Shown: positions 18,470-27,293 of the stretch, piece by piece
Numbering within the stretch: the first letter of the stretch is position 1
Layout of the letters: each line of letters starts with the position of its first letter
DNA from: Streptomyces milbemycinicus
Lineage (GTDB): Bacteria; Actinomycetota; Actinomycetes; Streptomycetales; Streptomycetaceae
DNA: 60,841 nt
Assembly: GCF_002154605.1 (NCBI RefSeq)
Contig: NZ_MUNE01000184.1
Span: 1 to 60,841, forward strand
Reading direction: 5' to 3'
Notes under the pieces: generated by a model
The model's database searches: none
What the model saw: the letters and a program-made list of their open reading frames with translations, nothing else
What the model was told of the DNA's origin: nothing
Made by a program: the position numbers and the translations under genes

Positions 18470-19671
18470 CCCGTATCGATTCAGATTCTCTGCACAGCCC
18501 GTGAGCTGTCGCTTTGCCGGGTGATCAGCCTGCTCGGTGGTACTGATTGATGAGGCCCGCGACGGCTTGTCGGCGCTGGATCCGAGCTGCGGGCAGCGAG
18601 ATGACATTGGGGTCGTCGAGGGGCGCGAGCTGGTTCCGGCCCTGGTGCGGCCGATGAGCATTGAAGTGCCTCGCGTAGTCGTGGAGGATCTTCTCGGCAT
18701 GGCCCCGATCAAAGATCAGGAGCCGGTCGGTGCATTCTTCGCGGACCGAGCGCACGAACCGCTCGGCGTGCGGGTTGCAGTTGGGGCTCCGCGGAGGGAT
18801 CTTGGTCACGGTGATGTCCTCGCTGGCGAAGACGGCGTCGAAAGCTGCGGTGAATTTCGCGTCCCGGTCACGGATCAGGTGGGTGAAGTCGCCAGCACGC
18901 TGGCCGAGTTGCCATATGAGCTGTCGGGCCTGCTGCGTGGCCCAGACGGCGGTGGGGTGGGCGGTGACACCCAGGATATGCACCGTGCGGGTGCGTACCT
19001 CCATAACGAACAGAACGTACAGCCGCCGCAGGCTGATGGTGTCGACGTGGAAGAGATCGGTAGCAAGCAGGCCATGGGCCTGGGTCTTGATGAAGGCGGC
19101 CCATTCGCCGCGCACCGGATGCCGCCGCGGGGCTGGGCCGAGGCCAGCGGCACGCAGGGTCCGGCGGACGCTGGCCTGACTGACGCTGTGTCCCAGGCGA
19201 CGGAGTTCGCCGTGGACTCGCCGGAAGCCCCATCGTGGGTTCTCGGCGCCGAACCGGATGATCAGGTCGCGCAGCTCCTCGGGCATAGGCGGGCGTCCCG
19301 GCGAGGCGGGTTGCCTCCACTTGTCCTTGATCAGACGCTGGTGCCAGGCCAGGAGGGTGCGCGGGGAGACGATGCGATGCTGGCGCAACGCCCGCGGCAG
19401 GAGCCGGGCCAGGGCGGCGAGCAGCGCCCGGCCGGGCCATGAGGGCTTGGGCGCGGCGACCTGCCGACGCAGGACCGCGACCTCGTGCCGCAAGATCAGT
19501 ATCTCGGCCTCCTTGGCCACGGAGGTTCGGGACAGCAGAACCAGCCACGTGAAGATCCGCGTGGCGATCAGGTAGACCATTCGTACAAGCACAAGCTCCG
19601 ATGGTGCCGGATCGGCCCTGCAGGCATCGCCCCAGGTCAGAGAGCGTGCAGCAATTCTGAAGCGGTACGGG
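18470..19671 (-). mobile_element. Complete 1.2-kb IS with integrase-core transposase
   Basis: The left end CCCGTATCGATTCAG (18470-18484) is matched by the inverse of 19657-19671 (CTGAAGCGGTACGGG) with two mismatches, and further pairing follows (TCTGCAC / GTGCAGC). The enclosed transposase is intact. The element inserted into an older transposase remnant on its left and sits against a secreted-protein gene on its right. Confidence 0.75.
18525..19580 (-). CDS. Integrase-core (DDE) transposase
   Basis: The 351-residue transposase starts at MVYLIATRIFTWLVLL (19580); the open frame extends upstream through the IS end into the antisense of the neighbouring gene, but that part is not family-like. 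The triad is visible in LLATDLFHVDT (Asp), LIRDRDAKF (Asp) and PHAERFVRSV (Glu). It is related to the gene at 17-1135 (shared [12 protein letters not shown] segment). Confidence 0.85.
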   Translation of the reverse strand: MVYLIATRIFTWLVLLSRTSVAKEAEILILRHEVAVLRRQVAAPKPSWPGRALLAALARLLPRALRQHRIVSPRTLLAWHQRLIKDKWRQPASPGRPPMPEELRDLIIRFGAENPRWGFRRVHGELRRLGHSVSQASVRRTLRAAGLGPAPRRHPVRGEWAAFIKTQAHGLLATDLFHVDTISLRRLYVLFVMEVRTRTVHILGVTAHPTAVWATQQARQLIWQLGQRAGDFTHLIRDRDAKFTAAFDAVFASEDITVTKIPPRSPNCNPHAERFVRSVREECTDRLLIFDRGHAEKILHDYARHFNAHRPHQGRNQLAPLDDPNVISLPAARIQRRQAVAGLINQYHRAG

Positions 19672-19678
19672 GGAAGGG

Positions 19679-20965
19679 TCAGACCTTCACCAGGTCGTAC
19701 GTACCCGTACCGTCCTGCCTGCCGCTGGAGTACTGGCGGATCAACTCCCCGTCCGCGTACCGGTCGTGGCCCAGCATGGAACCGGTGTACTTGTTCTGCA
19801 GGCCGATCTTCGAGCCGCCAGGTACGTCGCGATAGATGTAGAACCGCTGGAGGTCGTCCTCCCCGCAAGGGGCCGTTGTGAGGTAGGCCTGCTCCTGGTT
19901 GGCGATGTTGGCCGGGATGGTCGCGCACCCGCCATTGCCCCAGTTCCACAGGGACGCCTCGATAACCCCGTTGCGCTCCGTCACGTTGCACAGCCGCCAG
20001 TTGTCCAGGTGGGCGCTGGTCCAGTTGGATTCGCGCAGCCGGATGCCATCGTTGGCCAGGACCGGTGCGCTCCAGTTCAGGGGCTTGCCGGGGACGTGGA
20101 TCCTGTAGACGTCAGGCTGGCAGTTCAGGGCGGCCCGCGTGGCGGGCGCACTGGTCCGCGCGGTGGCCGCCTTGCCCGCTGTGCCCTTCGCCGTGTCCTT
20201 CGCTGCCGCGTTCCTGGCCGCGGTGGCCTTGGCGGAGGCCACCGGCCCTGGTGCGTGTCCGGCCCGGGGCGGGGTCTCGCAGTCCAGGAGACCCTGCGCC
20301 TTGCGCATGATGCTGTTGGCGGGCACCTTGTCCTCGCAGCGCACCGCGCCCTCTTCGAGGGTGGTGTAGGTGGTGTAGCTGCCGCTGTCGGGTCCCTCGA
20401 TCCACTTCAGCGCCCAGCTGCCGTCGCCCTGTTGGACGCGGTTGCAGTTGAGGCTTCCGTAGGTGCCGGTGACCTTCTTGGTGCCCTTGTAGACGCCGTA
20501 GTAGCCGGGGTCGTTGAAGTTCCAGCTGACCGAGGTCGACTCGCTGCTGGTGGAGGAGTAGTTCACCTGTACGTTCAGGCCCAGCATCGCGCCGACGGTG
20601 CCGAGGGCTTCGACGGCGAAATCGCCCTTGATCTCGCCGTTGAGGCCGACGGAGACCGAGATGGTGGTCTGGGTGCTGGTGGTGACGTTCTGGTAGCCGG
20701 TCGAGCCCGCGGTGACGTACCAGCCCTTGAAGTGGGTGATCGTCGGGGCGACTTCGGTTGACTTGATGAACGGGTGGCGCTTGCCCAGGTCGGCCGCCGT
20801 GCAGGACTGCCCGGCCTGAACGGCGCTGGCGTCGGCGGCGGGGGTGGCGCCCTGGGCGGCGGCGGGGCCGACCACGGCAATTATGGCGGCGAGCGTCGAT
20901 GCAGCGGTTGTGGTGAGGGCGATCAGCCCTCTGGCCCAGCGGCCGGAAGATCTTAAGTGGCTCAT
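19679..20965 (-). CDS. Secreted protein with pore-forming-like core and lectin-like C-terminus
   Basis: The 428-residue protein starts at MSHLRSSGRWARGLIALTTT (20965, or the adjacent ATG at 20968, behind AAAGGG). A signal peptide with cleavage after GPAAA is clear, so it is exported. The central region alternates Ser/Thr-rich strands (TTSTQTTISVSVGLNG; NVQVNYSSTSSESTSVSWNF) around a hydrophobic GTVGAMLGLNV turn, the composition of the membrane-inserting hairpin of aerolysin-type toxins. After an Ala/Lys-rich linker (about 240-275) the C-terminus (LQRFYIYRD, GLQNKYTGSMLGHDRYADG) looks like a beta-trefoil lectin. These are fold-level impressions; I recognise no named family. Confidence 0.55.
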   Translation of the reverse strand: MSHLRSSGRWARGLIALTTTAASTLAAIIAVVGPAAAQGATPAADASAVQAGQSCTAADLGKRHPFIKSTEVAPTITHFKGWYVTAGSTGYQNVTTSTQTTISVSVGLNGEIKGDFAVEALGTVGAMLGLNVQVNYSSTSSESTSVSWNFNDPGYYGVYKGTKKVTGTYGSLNCNRVQQGDGSWALKWIEGPDSGSYTTYTTLEEGAVRCEDKVPANSIMRKAQGLLDCETPPRAGHAPGPVASAKATAARNAAAKDTAKGTAGKAATARTSAPATRAALNCQPDVYRIHVPGKPLNWSAPVLANDGIRLRESNWTSAHLDNWRLCNVTERNGVIEASLWNWGNGGCATIPANIANQEQAYLTTAPCGEDDLQRFYIYRDVPGGSKIGLQNKYTGSMLGHDRYADGELIRQYSSGRQDGTGTYDLVKV

Positions 20966-20968
20966 CAT

Positions 20969-21897
20969 GCCCTTTCTTTGGCCGGGCGCCATGACGCCCC
21001 GGGCCGGAACCCTGCCAGTTATGTGGTGGGGAGCGGTGGTCGATTGAGGCGAATTTAGCGTCGGCAGCGATGCAGTGGCGATGACGGAATCGGCCGGTCC
21101 GAGGCGGAACTCATCGCCTTTCACCGGCTGTTGGGCAGTCTTGACCTGCCCGGGGTTCATCAGGATTTCATCTGCGGAGCTACAATCTGCCACCGCCGTC
21201 GCACAGATGGGCTGTTTCAGTCGTGATTCCGCTGCCGTCACCTCGACGGCCAGCGACTGCCAGAACGGATTTCATCGTCTGTCTGCGCGGCCGACCGCCA
21301 CCAAGCCATCACAGTATTCGGCCATCTTGCGCATTCTGAAACCGAGGGCCTTCGGCGGCCGTGGCGCCTTGAATGTTTGCGCGCCAGAGGGAACGGCCCT
21401 ATGAACCATGGGGGGCAGACGATCGTCGGCATGACAGAAGAGAATCCAGCGAAACAAGCCAGACGGTGGCTGGCGGTGAGCCGGAAGGAGGAGCTTCGAT
21501 CCCGACAGCCGATCCGGCAGTGTCCGCATGATCCCCGACCGCATCCAGCACGGGCACGGAACACAACCAATCGGAAAACAAGGAGAAAACGAACATGTCC
21601 TTACCAGGTTTACATCGTCACCACGGAGGACGGGACCGAAGACCGAACAGGCGGCGCCGTGCCCTGTCAAGGGCGACGCCGGCAGCCGCTGTCGCATTCG
21701 GCGGCCCAGCGACGGCCGCCGTGCCCGCGCATCCTGCCGACCGCGGGAATGCCGTCGCGAAGACGGGCGGCGGTGTGAGGCCCGAACGGGCCAAAGAACG
21801 ATCATGGAAGACCCATTTCTGGCTGACGCAGACGGGCACTACGCCGGTTCGATCCCGAGTGGATTTACATACCACCGGAAAAAAGGGGGGACCACCT
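20969..21897. other. Divergent promoter region between two secreted-protein genes
   Basis: This 929-bp stretch separates the minus-strand secreted protein from the plus-strand nuclease and should hold both promoters. There is no convincing gene. A good RBS (AAGGAG, nine bases before ATG 21595) opens a frame that runs in phase into the nuclease and would add 101 mostly Arg/Pro/Ala residues. I prefer the later TTG start, but the extended form cannot be excluded. Confidence 0.4.
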
Positions 21898-23235
21898 TTG
21901 AAACGCGCCAGTCGACTGCTGGCGGCTATAGCCGCACTCGCCCTCACCGCAGCCCTTCTCGCCCTGGGCGCCTCACCGGCCGCCGCCGCAAGCCCCAAGC
22001 CCCCCGCGTCGGCCCCGGGCATCGAGTACACGGCCAAGCCCGGCGACGGTGCTCAGCGCAGCAGCAACGGCAAGGGGACGGCGGAGATGCCGATATCCCC
22101 CGACAACCCCGCGGGCACCGAGTGGCTGAACGACTGTCTCGGTTCCTCGGACGCCCAAGACCCCGACGGCCGCGTCTACAACCGGTTCAAGTGGTGCCAG
22201 GAATACGAATTCAAGAACAGGTACTACAAGAAGGTGGACGGCAAGCCCGTCCTGAAGGGCACCAACACGATCAAGTTCCAGGCCGCCGCCATCGGCTACA
22301 ACGACACCCGCGCTACCCGCGTCTTCTTCCGCGCCAAAACCGGCCAGGTCAACTACGACGGGTGGAACCCCTTGGAGAAGCGGACCGTCGCCCCGAACCT
22401 GAAGCTGGAAATCACCCCCGAATGCGTGCCGGGCGCCAATCAGCCCACCACTGCCACGTGCGGCGTCGGGCGGTCTCCGGCGAAGATGGAATGGGCCCAG
22501 TGGAGCAACTTCCCTGACTGGGTCTACTGGGACGTCTCCTCCATCGGTGGCGAGGGCCAGGACCAGGTCGCCTTCCACCAGTGGCGCCTCTACATGAACG
22601 GCGCGAGCCCGGGATACGAGCAGAGCACCGAGCGCGGTGAGGGCCCCCCGATCGGTATCCGCTGCGACTCGGCCGACTACTTCACCCACGGCGTCAAGCG
22701 CTACCCGCACGCCTGCATCTACACCGGGGCGCTGCCCTTCCTCACCTACGACGGCAACCACCCCAACATTCGCCAGCACATCCGCGACGCGCAGAACGCC
22801 CCGGCCACCGACGGCGTCACCTACCCCAAGGAGAACCACCCCAAGAAGGTCCCCGGCAAGTGGTCGCCGACCGCCGGGGCTCGGGGCGCGCCGCTGCACC
22901 GCGTGGTAAGCCGGGGGCAGGGCGGCGCGATCGCCCTGGCGAACGAGGAGGTGAAGAAGGCGGCATGCGGGCAGAAGGGCGGGTCCAACCCGTGGGGCCC
23001 GGACTACAACGCCGCGACCGGCCTTCCGCCGTACAACACCTCGGTCGATGACTGCGACGAGTACCCCTTCAGCTCCACCTATGAGGGCGCATCGTCGATC
23101 GAATGGGACTTTTCGGTGCGCAACATCGAGAAGGGCGAGAACCGGTCGGCGGGCACCAATCTCAGCAACTTCTATGTCGACGACCGGATCCTGGCCTGGC
23201 CCGTAGAGGACCCGTACTGGGTGAACGTCGACTGA
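21898..23235 (+). CDS. Secreted NucA/NucB-type deoxyribonuclease
   Basis: The 445-residue precursor starts at TTG 21898, six bases after a GGGGGG stretch. The first 31 residues (LKRASRLLAAIAALALTAAL, ending ASPAAAA) form a signal peptide. The C-terminal domain carries DDCDEYPFSSTYEGAS at about 375-390, the conserved catalytic segment of the NucA/NucB family of secreted DNases, with paired Cys residues nearby. The large middle region (about 60-320) is not recognised and is rich in Trp and Tyr, possibly substrate binding. It likely degrades external DNA for nutrition or competition. It is transcribed away from the secreted Ser/Thr-rich protein. Confidence 0.75.
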   Translation: MKRASRLLAAIAALALTAALLALGASPAAAASPKPPASAPGIEYTAKPGDGAQRSSNGKGTAEMPISPDNPAGTEWLNDCLGSSDAQDPDGRVYNRFKWCQEYEFKNRYYKKVDGKPVLKGTNTIKFQAAAIGYNDTRATRVFFRAKTGQVNYDGWNPLEKRTVAPNLKLEITPECVPGANQPTTATCGVGRSPAKMEWAQWSNFPDWVYWDVSSIGGEGQDQVAFHQWRLYMNGASPGYEQSTERGEGPPIGIRCDSADYFTHGVKRYPHACIYTGALPFLTYDGNHPNIRQHIRDAQNAPATDGVTYPKENHPKKVPGKWSPTAGARGAPLHRVVSRGQGGAIALANEEVKKAACGQKGGSNPWGPDYNAATGLPPYNTSVDDCDEYPFSSTYEGASSIEWDFSVRNIEKGENRSAGTNLSNFYVDDRILAWPVEDPYWVNVD

Positions 23236-23450
23236 CGTCACGCTCGGTTGACCGCCGATAGCACAAGTGCGGCCACCGTCCCCACCTCCCCCGGGGCGGT
23301 GGCCGCCGCTATTTGGTTCAGGCCCTGCGCTTGCCGAAAACCCCATCCGTCCTGATGGGAAGCGGTGAGCGGGCTGTTCGGGCTTCCACGGCGATCGCTT
23401 GAGCCTGCTCGCTCGCGCGGGTATCGAGCGCTACGGAATGATGGTCGGTT

Positions 23451-23694
23451 GTGCTGCTGCGACTGGACTACCTGGCCGTAACTCACGTTCGCCCTGCTTC
23501 GCCTGCTGCCGATGAGCGACAGCGACAAGGATGCAAAGGTCTTCGCCCTGCGCCACCAGTTCATGATGCTGGAGCGGCAACTCGGCGAGGACAGGGTGCG
23601 GTTCACGCCGAGCGACCGGGCGTTCCTGGCGGCGCTGCTGCATCGGCTGCCACGGGACGTGCTGCGCAGGATACGACTGGTGGTCCTGCCCTAG
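23451..23694 (+). pseudogene. 5' fragment of an integrase-core transposase (frameshifted)
   Basis: The sequence parallels the start of the intact gene at 30889: LLRLDYLAV, then after a frameshift MSDSDKDAKVFALRHQFMML and RVRFTPSDRAFLAALLHRLP. It stops at 23694. The preceding 120 bp retain a worn IS left end (TTGCCGAAAACCCCATCCGT near 23331). Everything after the first 80 codons is lost. Confidence 0.7.
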
Positions 23695-23811
23695 CCGATA
23701 ACCTCATCCGCCCTGGTGGGAGCCGATGTGCGGTGATCTCCGGGATGTCGGGCGCGGTTCTGAGTCGGCGCTCCGGCAGGGTTGACGATCAACCGGGCAT
23801 CATGGTGGTTC

Positions 23812-23913
23812 GTGCTGCTGAGACTGGCGTACCTGGGCGTGTCAAACGTGTTCGCGATGCTGCGGCTGCTATCGATGAGGGAGCGGGACAAGGACATGGA
23901 GGTCCTGGCACGG
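23812..23913 (+). pseudogene. Second 5' fragment of the same transposase type
   Basis: LLRLAYLGVSNVFAMLRLLS followed by RERDKDMEVLARF repeats the first 34 codons of the gene at 30889. It is preceded by another IS left end (about 23693, GCCGATAACCTCATCCGCCC). Two truncated left halves in tandem suggest repeated insertion and deletion at this spot. Confidence 0.65.
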
Positions 23914-24079
23914 TTTACGGCCCCCACAGGGTTGGTTGAGCCAGGTGGCTTCGTGCTGGGGGATCACGCGTTGCTGCTGCATGTGCCGTCCTTGCCTGCG
24001 GGTTCGGAGGGATGGGGCTCTTGCTCGCCAGTAAATCCATTCGCCCGCCCGGATGATCGACGCTAGCGTGCGCGGGGTG

Positions 24080-24571
24080 ATGACGGCTGACGACGTACTG
24101 TCCATCCTCGCCGTGTTGCGGAATACCGACGCCGACGTCTGGATCGGTGGTGGCTGGGGCATCGACGCCCTGCTCGGTGACCAGACCCGACCGCATCGTG
24201 ACCTGGACCTGATGCACCGTGAGGATCAAGAACCGGCCGTCCTGGCGGCTCTCGAAGAGGCCGGATACGTCGAGACCCTCGACGGGCGGCCCGTGCGGTT
24301 CGTCGTCGCCGATCCGTCCGGACGAGAGGTCGATCTTCACCCGTTGACCTTTGCCGCGGATGGATCCGCGGTGCAGGCGTCGCCCGACCCAGGGCGGCCG
24401 TTTGTCTATCCCGTCTCCTGCTTCGTCACTGGCACGATCCGGGGCACCGCTGTCCCGTGTCTGTCGCCGGAGCAGCAGGTCTACTTCCATCAGGGGTACG
24501 AGCCGACCGACCGCGATCGTCACGACATGGCCCGGCTCCGGCAGGCGTTCGGTATTGCCACCCACTTCTGA
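24080..24571 (+). CDS. Nucleotidyltransferase of the lincosamide/aminoglycoside-modifying type
   Basis: The 163-residue protein has, at about 22-45, the signature WIGGGWGIDALLGDQTRPHR followed by DLDLMH, as in LnuA-type lincosamide and ANT(2'')-type aminoglycoside nucleotidyltransferases; the DLDL acids bind metal and ATP. A later VDLHPLTF segment and the C-terminal LSPEQQVYFHQGYEPTDRDR helix also fit. Such enzymes inactivate antibiotics by adenylylation in the cytosol. ATG 24080 matches the usual N-terminus of the family; ATG 24053 is an alternative. The substrate cannot be predicted; many actinobacterial members are uncharacterised. Confidence 0.7.
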   Translation: MTADDVLSILAVLRNTDADVWIGGGWGIDALLGDQTRPHRDLDLMHREDQEPAVLAALEEAGYVETLDGRPVRFVVADPSGREVDLHPLTFAADGSAVQASPDPGRPFVYPVSCFVTGTIRGTAVPCLSPEQQVYFHQGYEPTDRDRHDMARLRQAFGIATHF

Positions 24572-24583
24572 CCAGCTGTGGCC

Positions 24584-25603
24584 TCACGAGCGGGGCGGCG
24601 CGGTGCTCCCCCGGATCACGAGCTGCGTCGGTACGACGACGTCGTGTTCGGTCTCCTCGCCGCGCAAGATGCTCAGCAGCATCCGCCCGGCCAGCTCCCC
24701 CTGCTCCCGCACCGGCTGCCGCACGGTCGTCAGGTCGGTCAGCTCGGCGACGGGATGGTCGTCGATGCCGATCACGGACAGGTCCTCCGGGATTCGCAGG
24801 CCCGCCCGGCGCAGGGTACGGATCGCGCCGAGGGCGACCTCGTCGGAGTGGGCGTAGACGGCGGTGGGCGGTTCGGGCCGACTGAGGAGTTTGGCCATGG
24901 CGTCGGCGCCCTGGTCGCCGCCCCAGTCGACGGTGACGACGAGGCGTTCGTCGAGGGGGATGCCCGCGTCGCGCAGGGCGGCGTAATACGCGTTGGAGCG
25001 GCCCGACGGCTGCACCTCGTCCGGCTGGTCGGGATCGACTGCCGCGATCATCGCGATGCGGCGGTGGCCGAGGAAGAGCAGGTGGTCCATGGCCTGGCGG
25101 CCGGCGGTCTCGTCGTTGATGGACACGTTCGGATACGGCGCGTGCTGACCGCCCGCGGCGATGATCGTGACACCCATCAGCCCCAGGCGCCGCTGCTCCT
25201 CCTCGCCGACCGGGAAGGCCAGGACGACGACCGCGTCGACCTTGCGGCGGGCCGGCAGGCGGTGGAAGAAGTCGTGGCGGTCCTCGATGCCGTCGACATG
25301 GTAGAGCAGCACGTCGAGGTCGGCGGCGCGCAGCACTGACTCCAGCCCCTCCAGTAGGGCCGCGAAGAACCAGCGGGAGATGTGCGGCACGACCACCGCG
25401 ACACGACCCGTGTCGCCGCCGGCCAGGCGGGACGCCTCGGGGGAGACGACGTAGGAGAGCTCCTCGGCGACCGCGAGGACACGACGGCGGGTGGCCTCGG
25501 CGACGCCGTTCTCGTTGTTCAGCGCGCGTGAGGCGGTGGCCATCGAGACGCCGGCCGCGCGGGCCACGTCCGCCATGTTGATCTTCTGGGAGCTCTGCGC
25601 CAT
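24584..25603 (-). CDS. LacI-family repressor of the alpha-glucoside operon
   Basis: The 339-residue regulator has an N-terminal helix-turn-helix (INMADVARAAGVSMATASRA, about 8-28) with the YVVSPEASRLA hinge, then a periplasmic-binding-protein-like ligand domain (VAVVVPHISRWFFAALLEG; VIGIDDHPVAEL). It is divergent from the sugar ABC operon, and LacI-type palindromes lie in the shared intergenic region, so it most likely represses the transporter and itself until an alpha-glucoside binds. The start lacks a strong RBS. The layout resembles MalR/malEFG/aglA of Streptomyces coelicolor, but orthology is not established. Confidence 0.85.
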   Translation of the reverse strand: MAQSSQKINMADVARAAGVSMATASRALNNENGVAEATRRRVLAVAEELSYVVSPEASRLAGGDTGRVAVVVPHISRWFFAALLEGLESVLRAADLDVLLYHVDGIEDRHDFFHRLPARRKVDAVVVLAFPVGEEEQRRLGLMGVTIIAAGGQHAPYPNVSINDETAGRQAMDHLLFLGHRRIAMIAAVDPDQPDEVQPSGRSNAYYAALRDAGIPLDERLVVTVDWGGDQGADAMAKLLSRPEPPTAVYAHSDEVALGAIRTLRRAGLRIPEDLSVIGIDDHPVAELTDLTTVRQPVREQGELAGRMLLSILRGEETEHDVVVPTQLVIRGSTAPPRS

Positions 25604-25634
25604 GCCGGAAGGCTAACCCACATACGGAAGGTCC

Positions 25635-25668
25635 CGGAAACGCTTCCGAGATTCCCGGAAGTGCTTCC
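25635..25668. promoter_or_regulatory. Two LacI-type operators upstream of the repressor gene
   Basis: CGGAAACGCTTCCG (25635-25648) and GGAAGTGCTTCC (25657-25668) are palindromic sites centred 21 bp apart, two helical turns, so two dimers could bind the same DNA face. They lie 32-65 bp before the lacI-type start and suit autoregulation and looping to the third site. Confidence 0.75.
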
Positions 25669-25752
25669 AAGGGGATTCATCGACCTGGGTTGCTGGTCCG
25701 CGCGGCCCTCTGATCATTTCGGCACGTCACGTGCATGTTGCGTTTTCGTTAC

Positions 25753-25802
25753 TTGACAGATGCGGTCGGTCACCTCAGTCTTTCGGCAACGGAAACGCTT
25801 CC
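25753..25802 (+). promoter_or_regulatory. Promoter and third operator of the sugar ABC operon
   Basis: TTGACA at 25753-25758 is followed after 17 bases by CAGTCT as a possible -10. The palindrome GGAAACGCTTCC (25791-25802), identical to the core of the first upstream operator, would cover the transcription start, where repressor binding blocks initiation. The distance to the upstream pair is about 145 bp. Confidence 0.65.
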
Positions 25803-25905
25803 GAAACGACCTTCGCGCTCTTCTGCGGGCCGTTCCGGGAAGCACGCCGACCTCTGTCTGCCGACCTTGAGCGGAGCGGCAGACGCATGGATGCGAGGAG
25901 GCATC

Positions 25906-27288
25906 ATGCCCAAGCAGCAGCACCCCACCTCCCCCGCCAGAATCGTCGGCCGCCGCCTGCGCGCCCCGCTGGCGGCCGTCGCCGCCGCGTCTGCACTGGC
26001 CACGCTCGCCGCGTGCAGTGGGCCCGGCTCGGGCTCCGGCTCGTCGGCCGACGCGACCCCGACCGCCGTGAACACGGCCGTCGGCGGCACCCCTGCGACC
26101 CTGACCCTGTTCTCCGGGGCCGGTCTGGAGAAGTACGAGCAGGGCCTGGCCGACGCCTTCATGGCCAAGTACCCGAAGCTCAAGCTCAAGCTGCGGGTGG
26201 AGGCGGACAACAACTACAACACCGTGCTGCCGAGGCTGCTCGCCTCCGACTCCGCGCCCGACATCGCCGCGCCCAACGACCTCCTCGGCGGGGTGAAGGA
26301 CGGCCTGCTCACCAACCTCGACGCCTACGACAAGGCGTACGGCTGGAGCAAGAAGGTCCCCGCCTCCGCACTCGCCCCCGGCCGGGTGTCCAAGGGCGTG
26401 ATCGGCTCAGGCGCCCTCTACCTCGCGGGCGGCTCGGCCGGCCCCCTCACCGGCGTCTTCTACAACAAGGAGCTGGCCGCCAAGGTCGGTATGAAGACCG
26501 TGCCCGCCTCCATCGCCGAGCTCGACGCCGTCATGGCCAAGGCGAAGAAGTCCGGCATCACCCCGATCGTCGCCTCCAACCAGGACGGCCTGATCGGCCA
26601 CCTCTACAACCTGCTGCTCGGCGACTACATGGGCGCCCAGAAGCTCAGCGACATCGTGTACCACAAGCCGGGCGCCACCCTGGACACCCCGGAGGCCCTC
26701 AAGGCCACCAAGACCCTCCAGAAGTGGATCAAGAAGGGTTACTTCGCGTCCGACGTCAACGCCATCAACCAGGAGGCGTCGTACGGCCAGTTCACCGGCG
26801 GCAAGGGCCTGTTCTTCTTCCAGGGCAGCTGGATCACGCAGACCATCGACAAGACCTTCAAGGGCAAGTACGGCGTCTTCCCGATGCCGCCCGCCGAGAA
26901 GGGCGGCAAGTACGCGGGCATGACCAGCAACACGCTCGCCTACTCGATCGCCGCGCACTCCAAGCACAAGGACGCCGCCGCCCTGTTCCTGAACTTCCTC
27001 ACCACACCCGAGGCCGCGAAGGTCGCCGTCGACAACGGCTACGCCGCGGTGACCTCGGACTCCGGGAAGACGCCGTCCCTGTCCGGCACCCTGACCGAGC
27101 AGATCCAGACCGGCTACGCCGCCATCGCCGCCGACAACGGCTTCGACAGCTGGATCCAGAACGCAGCCCCGGCCGTCAACACCAAGCTGCCCCAGCAGCT
27201 CCAGCTCCTGGTCTCCGGCAAGGTCGAACCCGCCGCGATGGTCAAGACCCTCCAGGCCACCTACGCCGACGCCGTCAAGGACAACTGA
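25906..27288 (+). CDS. Extracellular sugar-binding lipoprotein of an ABC importer
   Basis: The 460-residue protein starts at ATG 25906 behind AGGAGG. Residues 1-40 are a lipoprotein signal with lipobox LAAC, so the mature protein is anchored outside the membrane by its Cys. The rest is an SBP_bac_1 solute-binding fold (LTLFSGAGLEKYEQGLADAF; FYNKELAAKVGM; MTSNTLAYSIAAHSKHKDAA). It captures an oligosaccharide, probably an alpha-glucoside given the linked glucosidase, and delivers it to the two permeases downstream. No ATPase gene is in the operon; Streptomyces importers of this type share the MsiK ATPase encoded elsewhere. Confidence 0.85.
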   Translation: MPKQQHPTSPARIVGRRLRAPLAAVAAASALATLAACSGPGSGSGSSADATPTAVNTAVGGTPATLTLFSGAGLEKYEQGLADAFMAKYPKLKLKLRVEADNNYNTVLPRLLASDSAPDIAAPNDLLGGVKDGLLTNLDAYDKAYGWSKKVPASALAPGRVSKGVIGSGALYLAGGSAGPLTGVFYNKELAAKVGMKTVPASIAELDAVMAKAKKSGITPIVASNQDGLIGHLYNLLLGDYMGAQKLSDIVYHKPGATLDTPEALKATKTLQKWIKKGYFASDVNAINQEASYGQFTGGKGLFFFQGSWITQTIDKTFKGKYGVFPMPPAEKGGKYAGMTSNTLAYSIAAHSKHKDAAALFLNFLTTPEAAKVAVDNGYAAVTSDSGKTPSLSGTLTEQIQTGYAAIAADNGFDSWIQNAAPAVNTKLPQQLQLLVSGKVEPAAMVKTLQATYADAVKDN

Positions 27289-27293
27289 GCACC

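Noticed and set aside
21973..23346. 457-codon minus-strand frame opposite the secreted nuclease
   Set aside because: Antisense of a gene with signal peptide and NucA/NucB motif; composition is artificial.
25735..25905. Upstream extension of the sugar-binding protein to 25735
   Set aside because: It would run through the promoter and operator and hide the lipoprotein signal; ATG 25906 has a strong RBS.
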